A stretch of 64,000 bases of DNA from CAWDMN01 sp963803155 (GCA_963803155.1 CAWDMN010000052.1:1-64000), one strand, 5' to 3'; numbered from the stretch's first letter, positions 9,226 to 18,778 are shown. The notes: generated from the letters alone by a model not told the origin. Translations and numbers: made by a program.

Positions 9226-9990
9226 GCTACGTGCGATTCATCGCTCTACCCTTCTTTCCAGACTCTTATAAAAAATTCCAGTAAAATGCTCATTGAGTTT
9301 AACCCGTTTTTTCGCGGGGATTAAATCCCTCCAAAAGAATTCCCATCACTTGGAGATGGATTTTGTTCTTAAGGGAGCCGCTCTTGGGAGCAATGTTCGC
9401 TCTGTACCAAAAAGATGAGAACCATTACCCTTCAACGGAAGGGAAGCCGAAGGCTGGGGGTGAGTTAAAATTCAGGAGAGCTTTTTTTGATGATAGTTTT
9501 CCCGCCAATTAAAAAGGTCCATGCGAGACAGGAATTATTGATGATATGATTCTCCCGTCCGGATTCATTATGGTTATCCGGGAGGAACCATATCCCCCGT
9601 CCTTTTCAGTCATGGAGATTTCATTTCCCGATTCATGAGGAATGGATCACTTCTATCCGGAGGCACTCCAATCAAATCCGCGAGATAAAGATTCACTGTG
9701 CACATCGGCTCCCAACGCGGAATAACAGTGGCCTGATTGGAAAAACTGATTCTCATTATTAAGTCCTCCAAAAACTGGAATGGCGCCTGATAGAGATGGT
9801 CCAACAGACATAGAACATGAAGTTGGAGTGCTTAATGGCAATCAGGCATCAGGCTCCGAATGGCGTCTAATACCGTTATGACGGGGGAATCCTTATTCAG
9901 GAACCCCACTTATGGGACTTCCAGCAAGTCTTCCCGACAAGCAGATGAAAGAAGATTTATACTAGCCGATTCGAAAAAGGAGGGTGCGTT
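9226..9990. other. Intergenic, no recognisable gene
   Basis: About 760 bases after tRNA-Lys. Short open frames on the minus strand around 9610-9840 have no supported start and no recognisable family. There is no integrase or other sign that the tRNA end serves as an attachment site. The last bases carry AAAAAGGAGG for the next gene. Confidence 0.45.
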
Positions 9991-11538
9991 ATGAAACGCC
10001 GTGAATTGCTTACGGGCAGCCTGAAGGTGGTTGCCGGAGGTTCTCTTCTTGGGCATGCCGTGTCTGCTGCCGCCCAACAATCCCTGGAGTGTGCACCCTG
10101 TGCCCCTGCGCCTTTTCCCTCAGCTCCTTCCCCCACCGCCAGGCTCCGGGTAAAGCCCATTATGACTAATATGATTCATTCCGGCGTGTGGGAAGGCCCC
10201 TGCCGGTTCAATGTAGTCTCGGTTGCGGAGGAAAAGGAAAATGTGCGACGGTCCTATGAGGATTGGACCAAATCTCTTCGAAATGGTGAATATTCCTTCG
10301 GACCCGGAGCGGAGATTTTGGAGCCTACCCTAGTGACCTTTAACGAGGATTTCAACCTGCCAGCCGCCGCCTTTGCCGAACTGGAGCGGGACGCCCGGAG
10401 CGCCGATGTATTCTTCATTGCTCCGCAGGGCTCTTCCAATGCAGCTTTCGACATCGTGCACCGCTTCGGGAAAACAGGCATTCTATTCGGAATCAATTGT
10501 CGAACCGTGGATGTTTCTGCTTACGCAAAATCGCAGGGAGAAGAGATTCTGATTGCGCAGGATGCCGGGGAACTTCAACGCATGCTGGATCTTTTGCGCG
10601 CGCGCAAAGTTTTCCAGGAGACCAGGGTTCTTTTTCCAACCCATCGCGGTTTCCCTTCCGTGGCCTCTCTGACCGGCATCACCGATCTGGCGGAATTGGA
10701 AGCGCGTCTCGGCGTGCAAGTCAAGATGATTCCCTATAAGGCTCTAGCGGAAGCAATGGAGCGCGTAATCTCCGATCCGGCTGCTGGTAAGGAGGCGAGA
10801 GCCCAAGCTGAGGATTTAATTCGTGGGGCCGTTCAAACATATCTTGATGGCGATAATGTTGCCCGCAGCCTTCTCTTCAAAAGAACCGTCGAGAATCTGA
10901 TGGATACCCATGCTTGCAACGCCTTCACCATCGAGTGCTTTGAGTTTTGCGCCAGCCGGCTGCCCGAGAAATGGAGGATTACTCCCTGCCTGATTCACAC
11001 ACTTTTCAAAGACCGTGGTATCGCATCCTCTTGCGAGGGGGATATGGGCGCGCTTCTGGGCATGCGGCTATTGATGTCACTGTCGGGCAAGTCGTCACAC
11101 CTCGGGAACATGTTTTTCCGCGAGAAGAACGAGGTAGAGATCAACCACAGCGCCCCTGGAATCAAAATGAATGGATTCGACCAGCCCGGCCTGCCTTACA
11201 AGCTTGGGCGATTCGTCCAGTCGGGATGGGGGACAAAAGCGGTAGTGGATTTCGTGCAGAATGCAGAGAAACGGGTCACCGTCGCCCGGATGCATCCAAA
11301 CGCCAGACAGGTACTCGTCATGAAAGGAAAGCTGATTCGCTCTGAAGGTTGGGATAAGGACAATCTTGGCTGCTCGGTGGCGGCTTTCATCATTCCCGCC
11401 GATACCGGCGACGGTGAATCTTTCGTCCGCAAACAGGCTGAATATGGTAATCACCTTGTTTGGGTCTACGGTGACTATGCCGAGCCGATGCGGCAACTCG
11501 GCGACTTGATGGGGCTCCAAGTTGAGGTGGTTGCATAG
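9991..11538 (+). CDS. Tat-exported L-fucose/L-arabinose isomerase-like protein
   Basis: This 515-residue protein resembles the fucose-isomerase-like superfamily. It begins with MKRRELLTGSLKVVAGGSLL, a twin-arginine-type leader, and a proline-rich linker follows (about 30-48). An N-terminal Rossmann-like half runs to about residue 200. The C-terminal half has the family-like CEGDMGALLGMRLLMSLSG segment near residue 347 and the motifs HSAPGIKM and HLVWVYGDY. The start has AAAGGAGGG 7 bases upstream. Bacterial fucose isomerases are usually cytoplasmic, so an exported version is odd; it may act as a sugar-binding or altered enzyme. It stands alone, with no same-strand neighbour nearby. Confidence 0.65.
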   Translation: MKRRELLTGSLKVVAGGSLLGHAVSAAAQQSLECAPCAPAPFPSAPSPTARLRVKPIMTNMIHSGVWEGPCRFNVVSVAEEKENVRRSYEDWTKSLRNGEYSFGPGAEILEPTLVTFNEDFNLPAAAFAELERDARSADVFFIAPQGSSNAAFDIVHRFGKTGILFGINCRTVDVSAYAKSQGEEILIAQDAGELQRMLDLLRARKVFQETRVLFPTHRGFPSVASLTGITDLAELEARLGVQVKMIPYKALAEAMERVISDPAAGKEARAQAEDLIRGAVQTYLDGDNVARSLLFKRTVENLMDTHACNAFTIECFEFCASRLPEKWRITPCLIHTLFKDRGIASSCEGDMGALLGMRLLMSLSGKSSHLGNMFFREKNEVEINHSAPGIKMNGFDQPGLPYKLGRFVQSGWGTKAVVDFVQNAEKRVTVARMHPNARQVLVMKGKLIRSEGWDKDNLGCSVAAFIIPADTGDGESFVRKQAEYGNHLVWVYGDYAEPMRQLGDLMGLQVEVVA

Positions 11539-11857
11539 AAATCAGTTCCAGTTGGCCACGAGTTCAAGCCAACTTAGCTACCAGGCTTCGAATCGTATTC
11601 TAAAAATCACTTTATTGGCGGGGTTCAAATCAATCGTAGCGTCTATGTGAATCAAAGTCACGATACGACCCGCACACACCCGCCGATCGGTTTAGTTTGC
11701 GGCTTTCCGTCAGAGAGGGATGGCAACTAAATAAAGCACCATAAAAGCAGCCATGCGCTTGCCGCCGGCATTCTTCCGCCCGATCCATATGGCTTTGACT
11801 CAGAATAGAGCCGCAAAAAGCTTGTCGGCCGCCGATCTTTGTGCGTGAATCGGCTGG
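11539..11857. other. Intergenic between convergent genes
   Basis: About 320 bases between two convergent genes. I see no gene and no strong hairpin terminator. Confidence 0.4.
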
Positions 11858-13051
11858 TTACGCTTTCGCAAGCACCTCGCGAATCCGCTTCGCCACAATT
11901 TCTGCTTCGCCTGGTTGCATCATCCAGACACCGACTTGGATCCCCTCGCCAAGGTTAAGAATGCCGATGGAGGGCTGCCCGTCGCGCAACAATTTGATAG
12001 CCTCGACATTGGAGAGTCTCACTTTGTTTGGTTCCCAGGTGATCTTGATGTGAGGCACATGATTGGCGATTGGCGGGACGAAGACCTCGGCCTTAACGCC
12101 GGCAACAGAGGTGGCGCTCTTGCGGATCAACTCCGCCCGGCGCTCGAACTCTCTCTTCTCTTTTTCATGGTCGATCGAAAGGTAACGCTCCACGGCCATG
12201 AGGAGTCCCAGCATTTCTTCCTTGTTTACTTTCATGCCGCGCCCGATGGCGTCGCCGTTGGGCGCGGCGTTCAGACGAGCCGCTTCAATCAGGTCTTTTC
12301 TGCCCAACAACAGGCCGGAACTCTGCGGCCCGCGCAATCCCTTGCCGCCTGAAAAGGTCACGAGGTCGAAGCCCATCTTCGTATATTTTTTCAGATTGTC
12401 CACCGGGGGGACGTCAGCCGCGCAGTCATTAAAGGTGGGAATGCCGTGTTTCTTGCCCAAGGCAACCCATGCTTCATCTTTAATTTGGCCGTCAGGATTC
12501 GCGAAATTAAGGAACATCATCATCGCGGTCTTTTCGTGGATGGCGCGCTCCACGTCCTCGGGCGTCTCGACTTCCACCATCGTGACGCCGCAGTTGCGGA
12601 TGGCATGTTCATAACCGAAGTGGTGTTTTTTCTGAATGAGGACTTCGCTTTTCATGCCGTTCAGGCCGGGGAGAAGGTGGACCCTTGCCGGATCCTTGCC
12701 AGTGAGCACTCCGGCCGTGCCGAGGGTTAGCGCCGAAGCCGCACCGGCTGTAACCATCGCGGCTTCACATTCAAGCAGCTGAGCCAAGCGACGGCCGACC
12801 GCGTCATGTAATTCATCGAGCATGACGAAATGCCGTGAAGACCACTGAATCGCCTGCATGACTTCCTCGGGCATCAGCGAGGCAGTCATGGCAGTGTAGG
12901 TTCCGGCCGCATTGATAAATGGCCGCACGCCGAGCTCGGCGAAATAATTGCGGGAGGTTTTCTTGGACGCGAAAACGCTTTCACTCGAGATCAGCCCGCC
13001 GAGCCAGGGAAGACTGGAAAGGGCTTGTAAAAATCTGCGACGATTAGGCAT
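11858..13051 (-). CDS. PLP-dependent SelA/DgaE-like aminotransferase-fold protein, exported
   Basis: This 397-residue fold-type I pyridoxal-phosphate protein resembles SelA-like and D-glucosaminate-6-phosphate ammonia-lyase-type enzymes. The opening YFAELGVRPFINAAGTYTAM is typical. The PLP lysine is expected at K237 in FSGGKGLRGPQ, with the preceding aspartate in NDCAAD. The start at 13051 (MPNRRRFLQALSSLPWLGG) is chosen because it gives a Tat-like leader and has AAAGGAG about 11 bases upstream; a start 60 bases earlier would bury the leader. An exported PLP enzyme is unusual but common in Acidobacteria- and Planctomycete-type genomes. The substrate is probably an amino acid or amino sugar acid (inference). 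Confidence 0.75.
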   Translation of the reverse strand: MPNRRRFLQALSSLPWLGGLISSESVFASKKTSRNYFAELGVRPFINAAGTYTAMTASLMPEEVMQAIQWSSRHFVMLDELHDAVGRRLAQLLECEAAMVTAGAASALTLGTAGVLTGKDPARVHLLPGLNGMKSEVLIQKKHHFGYEHAIRNCGVTMVEVETPEDVERAIHEKTAMMMFLNFANPDGQIKDEAWVALGKKHGIPTFNDCAADVPPVDNLKKYTKMGFDLVTFSGGKGLRGPQSSGLLLGRKDLIEAARLNAAPNGDAIGRGMKVNKEEMLGLLMAVERYLSIDHEKEKREFERRAELIRKSATSVAGVKAEVFVPPIANHVPHIKITWEPNKVRLSNVEAIKLLRDGQPSIGILNLGEGIQVGVWMMQPGEAEIVAKRIREVLAKA

Positions 13052-13252
13052 AAAGGGTTTTGCTCCTTTGCGTTTTGGCAATACTATAATCCACTGACTC
13101 CCCAATAACAAAAGAAAGGAATTCCCGGTCGATACAATCCCCTGCTATTCCCGGTTTGACGATTTGAGCCTCAGCTTTTTTTCCGCAAAATCGCGGGACC
13201 GTTAAAACTCTTTTCACATCTGTGAGAGAGTAAACCGTGGAGATCGTGGTCA

Positions 13253-13519
13253 TATTTTGAACGCGCTTATGGGCACTTTCTTGCGTCTCTTGGCAAGGAA
13301 AATGAAGCTCGGCAAATTTTATGTGCTGTCCTGAAAGGCACCAGACAGTAATATTGTGGTCCTGTCATGCTTTCCACTCTTTATCTGGCGCTTGGCGAGA
13401 ATGACGAGGCTTATCAGATGCTGGAAAATGGTTGTTGGGCGCATTCCCCTCGAATAGTTTTGTCTGACGTCGATCCAAGATTTGACAGCCTGCGCGCTGA
13501 CCTGAGATTCCAAAAACCT
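13253..13519 (+). pseudogene. Broken C-terminal TPR fragment
   Basis: Read in one frame from 13259, the sequence encodes ERAYGHFLASLGKENEARQI, a TAA at 13349-13351, then YCGPVMLSTLYLALGENDEA and finally DVDPRFDSLRADLRFQ. This is the typical last two TPRs and 'DPRFDSLRSDPRFQ' tail of winged-helix or kinase-linked TPR proteins abundant in Acidobacteria. The in-frame stop and the lack of any upstream domain show it is a decayed fragment. A start at the ATG at 13367 would give a short peptide with no function of its own. Confidence 0.65.
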
Positions 13520-14222
13520 AAGACAAAGAATTGTCCAGCCAAATTCACCGGTCATTCAGCGGGATATTTTCGACGGTCTTGCTTGGGTGGCTGCAAACTT
13601 GGAGTGTTAGAGAACCTTGTTGAAATGTTTGTCCCATCCATTTTCTTGAAAACAATAAAAGGGAGTCAATTGTAGAATCCGGCAGAAGTCGAGTGGGTAT
13701 AGCTTTCGGTGAGCCCAATCGATCCCTCTTCCCGCCTTAAATGCTTCGGATATCCCAATTATCGGCGGCAATTAATTCAGAATCTTCAATCCAAGGTTGG
13801 GGAAGGGCACATTCCATTTATTACCAAATCTTCATTAAACGATGTAGATAATAATTCTCGAATAAATTTCCGCGGAACGATAGACTTTGATTGGGAATCG
13901 AGCCAAGGGTTCGGGCCAGTTTCATGACAATCCTGTCGGGTGAATTACTCCTCTCCATCCTAGACCCTCAAGCACATTCCACTGATTGACGGGAACAGCT
14001 TCGGAGCGGTTCTTAATTTTGATCGCGGCCTGTCCGGCCAGGATGATACGATTCCGCGGTTACTCGCATGAAATTGCATGGAGATGGATCGGGAATGGAG
14101 CAAAGCGGCACAGCCCCTCCTTGCATCCGGAGCTCTGCCTCCCTCACATTTCCAGGGGTTGGCTATTCCCATTTGTCCGGACGAAACAGAAGGTATCCCC
14201 CCGCAGGAAAGGAGTCTTCAGG
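13520..14222. other. Intergenic upstream of the sigma factor gene
   Basis: About 700 bases with no supported gene. An open frame at 13709-13927 has neither a ribosome-binding site nor a recognisable product. The sigma factor frame stays open upstream to 13986, but its translation before 14223 looks non-coding. Confidence 0.4.
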
Positions 14223-15947
14223 ATGTGGATCAGAGGTCAGGATGACGAAGTCTTCTCAGGGGCCACGGATCATCGAGAATGGGTGGTTGATGATGATCCA
14301 TCGAGCGACTTTTTCCAGAGAGGAGAGAATCCCGAGGGAGGAACGAGTTTGGAGGAAAGGGAACCCGCCGAGGGAGAAGGAGTTGATTTCGGAGATATCT
14401 CCGGTCATCCATGGGAGGATGAATCTTCAATACATCCGGTGCTGGAAGAAGTGGAAAACAGTGGTCCATTTCCTGATTCAATTACCCAATACCTCAAGGG
14501 GATGGGGACGGTTTCGTTACTCGACCGCGAGAGGGAAGTCTTTCTTTTTAAAAATCTCGCGAGGGTGAAAGCCCGTCAGTTACAGGTTTTGGGGCGTCTT
14601 CCGCTGGCGGCCACCGCGATTTTACAAATGGTCGACAATGCGGAACTGGGAGAGAATTTTGACTGCTTTGAATTCAGAGGCGAGTATCATCAGGATAAGA
14701 TATTTAATTGGCAGCGTCAGCGCATGGCTCAATTCAAAAGCGCCATCCTGAACTGGCAACCGCAAGTGGCACGGGCTTTCGAAAAGCTTCACTCGACGGA
14801 ATCTTTCGATGCGAGTCCAACGCTGGAGTGGCGAAGGAAAAGGCAATACCACCAACTCCTGGCTGAGGGGGGGCGAATATGGATGGAGTTCCTGCCGATG
14901 GGTAGACTTCAATCCGCCGTGGCGGATTCGATCAGGGAAAAAGCCGCTCAGGCAGAAGAGTTGAAGGCTACGATCCAGGCGGTACAGCTGCGGCTGAAGA
15001 AAAGCGGAACTCCCGTGTCCAAATCGTTAAGACTCAGTCTGACTCAATGGGAAAAGGAATGGAAGGACCTGACATTCCAGCTAATAATCGATCCCGAAAC
15101 TTTTTCGCGTGCTCTGCACAAATTTGACCGGCTGGGACTCCAAGAAAAGAATTTACGCAACAGTATCGTCGAAGCAAATTTGCGGCTCGTGGTTTCCATC
15201 GCCAAAAACTATTATCACACGAACTTGACTCTGCTGGATCTCATTCAGGAAGGGAATCTGGGATTGATGAAGGCCGTGGACAAATTTGATTATCGGCGGA
15301 ACATCAAGTTTTCCACCTATGCTTCCTGGTGGATCCGGCAGTCGATTACCCGGGCAATTTTTACCCATGGCAAAACCGTACGCATCCCTGAACATCTTGC
15401 TTGGATGGCCCAAAAGATGGCACGAGCCCAGAAAATTCTTTCCGAGAAACTAAACCGCGAACCCATGCCGGATGAAGTGGCGCGCGAGTTGAAGGTTCCT
15501 TTGTCCAAAGTTTTGAAGACTCTTCACTCGGTCCAAGACACCATATCGCTGGATTCCCATCGGGGGACGACGGACTTGTCCAGAATAAACGCGATGGCCG
15601 ATGAATTGGCGATCAATCCGGCCGAGGTGACCATTGCCAGAGATTTCCAACGGAAATGCGAGCGTTTTCTGGGCGACTTAACCGACCGCGAACGGGAGAT
15701 CCTTTACTGGCGGTTTGGCTTCATGGATGGGATGGAGTACACCTTCGAAGAGATTGGCCGGAAGTTCACTTTGACGCGGGAGCGGATCCGACAAATCGAA
15801 AAAGAGGCGCTGAACAAACTGAGAAAATCCGCCCAATTCGGGACGCTGCCTCCTTCCTGCCTGCCGGACGAGGGAAATCATTCCGGGTTTCAAAGATCCC
15901 TTGATTGCCTGGCGGAGACATCGGGCAAAAATGATTGGGCTTCATAG
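14223..15947 (+). CDS. RNA polymerase sigma-70 factor, RpoD/RpoS-like
   Basis: This 574-residue sigma factor directs RNA polymerase to promoters. Region 1.2 is near residues 85-115 (DSITQYLKGMGTVSLLDRER). A long non-conserved segment follows (about 120-310), as in primary-type sigmas. Region 2 is NLRLVVSIAKNYY, then DLIQEGNLGLMKAVDKFDYR and FSTYASWWIRQSITRAIF. Region 3 is LNREPMPDEVARELKVPL. Region 4 ends in FTLTRERIRQIEKEALNKLR, the -35-binding helix-turn-helix. The ATG at 14223 is chosen because AAAGGAG lies about 10 bases upstream. The residues after TRAI differ from the housekeeping RpoD consensus (FTHGKTVRIPEHLAWM), so a group 2 alternative sigma is more likely than the vegetative factor. 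The acidic N-terminus (1-80) has no clear region 1.1 match. Confidence 0.85.
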   Translation: MWIRGQDDEVFSGATDHREWVVDDDPSSDFFQRGENPEGGTSLEEREPAEGEGVDFGDISGHPWEDESSIHPVLEEVENSGPFPDSITQYLKGMGTVSLLDREREVFLFKNLARVKARQLQVLGRLPLAATAILQMVDNAELGENFDCFEFRGEYHQDKIFNWQRQRMAQFKSAILNWQPQVARAFEKLHSTESFDASPTLEWRRKRQYHQLLAEGGRIWMEFLPMGRLQSAVADSIREKAAQAEELKATIQAVQLRLKKSGTPVSKSLRLSLTQWEKEWKDLTFQLIIDPETFSRALHKFDRLGLQEKNLRNSIVEANLRLVVSIAKNYYHTNLTLLDLIQEGNLGLMKAVDKFDYRRNIKFSTYASWWIRQSITRAIFTHGKTVRIPEHLAWMAQKMARAQKILSEKLNREPMPDEVARELKVPLSKVLKTLHSVQDTISLDSHRGTTDLSRINAMADELAINPAEVTIARDFQRKCERFLGDLTDREREILYWRFGFMDGMEYTFEEIGRKFTLTRERIRQIEKEALNKLRKSAQFGTLPPSCLPDEGNHSGFQRSLDCLAETSGKNDWAS

Positions 15948-16145
15948 GAAGCCAACGGGAATGATCGGTCGGAAGCAGACGCGCCCATAGATCCCACGAT
16001 CGGCCGCTCCTAATAGGATTGAGAAGTCCCTTTGGCTCCGTAAATCATCGCTCTTCGTCCATTTCCAAAAAGATCAGACCGCTGTTCATGTTTTTGAGCA
16101 ATGCTCAGGCAAAAATCATTGAACCGAGGGAATAAATGAAAGGAT

Positions 16146-16691
16146 CTACTTTGGGGGGAATGGAGGAAGATTCTTCGGAAGAATCCTGGCTCGAGTTTTC
16201 AAATTTATGAATTCGGCCGCCTGATTATAAGTGGCGCAGTGAAAACATTCCTTGAGCTGTTCCAGGCAGAGCTTGCTGGGACTGATCCAGCAAGGGAGCC
16301 TCCCTTCCGTCCGCATGGAACAATTATCTCGTTGTTCCTGGTTACAGGGTTTTATCTCCCAGCAGGGCAATTGTGCCAAGAGGCGCCGAATCCCGGCAAA
16401 GTTGACCCCTTCCGAAAGCAGCTCTTGAATCTCCTGAATCCATCGGATGTTAGCTTCTGAATACCAGCGCGTTCCCTTGCTCGATTTGAATGAGATCAGC
16501 AAGCCTTCCGCTTCATAAAGCCGGATGGTTTGCACGGAGAGATCGACGAGCCGAGCTACATCCCCAATTTTTAACATCCCGGGGAGAGGTTTTTCAAAGC
16601 GGGCGAGTAATGGAATGGAGGGAAGATTCTTAGCGGCGCACCCTTTGGTTTTGGCTGCCGGTTTGATTTTTCGTTTTTCGCTACTCATCAT
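16146..16691 (-). CDS. MerR-family regulator with cysteine-rich C-terminal domain
   Basis: This 181-residue transcriptional regulator has a MerR winged helix-turn-helix at about 38-108 (LKIGDVARLVDLSVQTIRLY, then the wing SSKGTRWYSEANIRWI). Residues about 108-160 hold a cysteine cluster with two CW pairs: C-W-x4-C, x7-C, x8-C-W-x5-C, x6-C-x2-C. Such a cluster probably binds a metal or an iron-sulfur cluster (inference). Two adjacent ATGs exist at 16691 and 16688 without a strong ribosome-binding site. It lies about 325 bases downstream of cbiO on the same strand, so it may regulate, or respond to the same metal as, the cobalt/nickel transporter. A basic N-terminal extension (1-35) is unusual. 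Confidence 0.75.
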   Translation of the reverse strand: MMSSEKRKIKPAAKTKGCAAKNLPSIPLLARFEKPLPGMLKIGDVARLVDLSVQTIRLYEAEGLLISFKSSKGTRWYSEANIRWIQEIQELLSEGVNFAGIRRLLAQLPCWEIKPCNQEQRDNCSMRTEGRLPCWISPSKLCLEQLKECFHCATYNQAAEFINLKTRARILPKNLPPFPPK

Positions 16692-16742
16692 AATTTGATA
16701 ACTACAAAGGTTGTAGCCAGAAGCCAGAATTCAGTAGTCAGA

Positions 16743-16850
16743 ATGAACACGCCAGCAACGAGATTTGATGACCTTGTGGCGTGGCAAAAGGCTCATAAGT
16801 TTTTGGCGCAATCTTTTAGAGGCCTATTCGTAGGCTATTCTGGATTCTAA
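16743..16850 (+). pseudogene. Truncated four-helix-bundle (23S rRNA intervening-sequence) protein remnant
   Basis: The 35-codon frame starts MNTPATRFDDLVAWQKAHKF, the characteristic opening of the four-helix-bundle proteins first found in 23S rRNA intervening sequences. After about 22 codons the similarity ends and a TAA follows. Intact members are about 115-130 residues. The fragment is bordered by GAAGCCAGAATTCAGTAGTC on the left and CTATTCTGGATTCTAACTCT on the right, imperfect inverted sequences of the kind often seen around such genes. It reads as an internal-deletion derivative. Confidence 0.55.
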
Positions 16851-17016
16851 CTCTTGAATTCTATCTACCAGAGTAGTTACATAATTTGAAGATATAACGC
16901 CCAATCGCCCCCCCCCAAAGTGGGTCTGAAGAAATCATAGCAGATTCATAAATGGAAACAAAATAACGCCACGGCTAACTCAGTCTACTCATTTCCGATG
17001 TGGGAATGAAAATCCG

Positions 17017-17754
17017 CTAGGCAAGCTTTTGGAGGGACAAGGGCAATTCTAGATGATTTTCTTCCATGAGAGTTTGATCCTTCAAAATGGCCAGAGCCGG
17101 GCCGTCGGCCACAATCTGACCCTCTTTGATGACAAGACATCGCTCGCAGACTTCCAGGATGAAATCCAGGTCGTGAGAGGCAAGAATCTTGGTGTGTTTA
17201 AAGCCTTTCAGAAGCTTGATCAAATAGCGCCGGGATTTGGGGTCGAGGTCGGAAGAGGGTTCGTCCATGACCAGGATATCCGGCTCCATGGCCAAGACTG
17301 TGGCAATGGCCACGGCCTTTTTCTGTCCGCCGGAAAGATGGTGGGGAGGCTTCTCCTTAAGTTCCAGGCACCCGACAGTTTCGAGAGCGGAGTTAACCCT
17401 ATCAGCAACCCTTTCGGCATTCATTCCCAGATTGAGAGGGCCAAAGGCGACATCTTCAAAAACCGTCGGCATAAAAAGCTGATCGTCTGGATTTTGAAAT
17501 ACGACTCCCACTTTTTTTCGAATTTCCTGCCGTGTGTTTTTCTGGAGGTCCAGATCTCCAATACGGATGACGCCCGCCGAAGGAAGGATGTAGCCGTTCA
17601 TCTGCAAGAGGAGCGTCGATTTCCCCGCCCCGTTGGCGCCGACGATGCCGACCGACTCTCCATGAGTAATGCGGAAGGTAATACCCTTTAGGGCTTCCGT
17701 CCCATCGGGATAGCGGAAGGCTACATTTTTGAAGTCGATAATATGATGGCTCAT
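17017..17754 (-). CDS. cbiO: Energy-coupling factor ABC transporter ATPase, cobalt/nickel type
   Basis: This 245-residue ATPase powers the ECF transporter formed with CbiQ and CbiM. Walker A is GANGAGKSTLLL (about 41-52), the Q-loop is VVFQNPDDQLF, the signature is LSGGQKKAVAIA, Walker B is ILVMDEPSSDLDP, and the switch histidine is in ASHDLDF. The FQNPDDQLF sequence is characteristic of ECF ATPases. It starts 8 bases after the cbiQ stop, so the two are cotranscribed. Length is slightly short for the family (usually about 270-280) because the C-terminal extension is brief. Confidence 0.92.
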   Translation of the reverse strand: MSHHIIDFKNVAFRYPDGTEALKGITFRITHGESVGIVGANGAGKSTLLLQMNGYILPSAGVIRIGDLDLQKNTRQEIRKKVGVVFQNPDDQLFMPTVFEDVAFGPLNLGMNAERVADRVNSALETVGCLELKEKPPHHLSGGQKKAVAIATVLAMEPDILVMDEPSSDLDPKSRRYLIKLLKGFKHTKILASHDLDFILEVCERCLVIKEGQIVADGPALAILKDQTLMEENHLELPLSLQKLA

Positions 17755-17762
17755 TTTGCGGG

Positions 17763-18569
17763 TCAGAACATCCTTTCGGCTTGCCGGCCTATGAAGTTTA
17801 CCAGGGGGAACACTCTAAAAAGGATCAGGATCGCTCCCGCGATTGCCAGGCACAATACATCCGATGGCGTGAAGCGGTATATTTTTATGGAAGGTATGTT
17901 GCCGCCAAACCCACGTGATAACATGGCGTAATAAATTCTTTCCGCCCGCTCAATCGTCCGGATGAAGAGGGTTCCAATAAGGTGAATGAAGACTCTTATC
18001 CCGTGGCCCTCTTGGCCGAAGGACCTCACATCCCTTGCCCTGACCATCTTCATCATCTCTTCCATGAGCACAAAAAGGTATCGGTATAAGAAGAGCAATT
18101 GGGCGATGAAAATATCGGGAACTCCCAATTTCCCGAGCGCATGCGAGATGCCCGGGAATGAGGTAGTCGAGATCAGCAGCAACAGCGCGGACATCGTCAG
18201 GAAAAATTTCAGAATAATGGAAAAGAAAGAAATCCAGCCTCCGGAAATCGGAAGGCCGCCGAAGCGGAAGAAAACTTGCGTATCCAGGATGGGATTAAAC
18301 AATCCAATGAATACAGCAAACACCGAAACCAGGAGCGTTTTTTTGAGGATGACCCAGACGGGAATATCGCCCAGGGCAAAAGCCACCACCGGGAAAAAAA
18401 AGAAAGGGATCAGCCCGGCGATTTCATATTTGGGGAATGAGACAACGGTAATGATAAAGGCCAAAGCGACAATCACTTTGGTTCTCGGGTCAAGGCGATG
18501 AATTAATGTATCCCTATAGGAGAGCCTATCCAGGACACCCAGGTTGAAATATTCTCTATAGAAATCCAT
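17763..18569 (-). CDS. cbiQ: ECF transporter transmembrane component, cobalt/nickel type
   Basis: This 268-residue membrane protein couples ATP hydrolysis by CbiO to metal uptake by CbiM. It opens with LSYRDTLIHRLDPRTKVIVA, the family N-terminus, and has about six hydrophobic segments. The two cytoplasmic coupling-helix motifs are near residues 165-215 (MVRARDVRSFG and ERAERIYYAMLSRGF), each with the A-R-x-x-G-like pattern expected for T components. The gene is separated from cbiM by a 209-base gap that carries a dispersed repeat, and is followed directly by cbiO. Confidence 0.9.
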   Translation of the reverse strand: MDFYREYFNLGVLDRLSYRDTLIHRLDPRTKVIVALAFIITVVSFPKYEIAGLIPFFFFPVVAFALGDIPVWVILKKTLLVSVFAVFIGLFNPILDTQVFFRFGGLPISGGWISFFSIILKFFLTMSALLLLISTTSFPGISHALGKLGVPDIFIAQLLFLYRYLFVLMEEMMKMVRARDVRSFGQEGHGIRVFIHLIGTLFIRTIERAERIYYAMLSRGFGGNIPSIKIYRFTPSDVLCLAIAGAILILFRVFPLVNFIGRQAERMF

Positions 18570-18659
18570 CGTTACTCTTATCCGTTAATTAAAACGAATT
18601 CTGGCGGGCGCCAGTCGCCAGTGGTTAGCGATCAGAAGGCCCATTTCGTTCTTGGAGAC

Positions 18660-18778
18660 GGGGTGCCCTTAAGCCGCCTGGGATTGCCAAACCTGCGCAG
18701 ACGGCCTGAGGGCAGGTCGCCTCCATCATCCCTTTCTCATTGTATTGTTGCGCAAACCAAGCAGGCATGCGAGGATCC
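18660..18778. repeat. Dispersed intergenic repeat A, copy 1
   Basis: This segment, between cbiM and cbiQ, aligns along its length with 55372-55508. Shared blocks include GGGGTGCCC, CCGCCTGGG/CCGTCTGGG, CAGACG.CCTGA.GGCAGG, CGCCTCCATCATCCC and GCAGGCATG, ending in GAGGATCC. Neither copy encodes a protein that I recognise. The copies have diverged, so the element is old or under weak constraint. Confidence 0.65.

Noticed and set aside
9610..9841. Short minus-strand frames after tRNA-Lys
   Set aside because: Two overlapping frames, neither with a convincing start or family.
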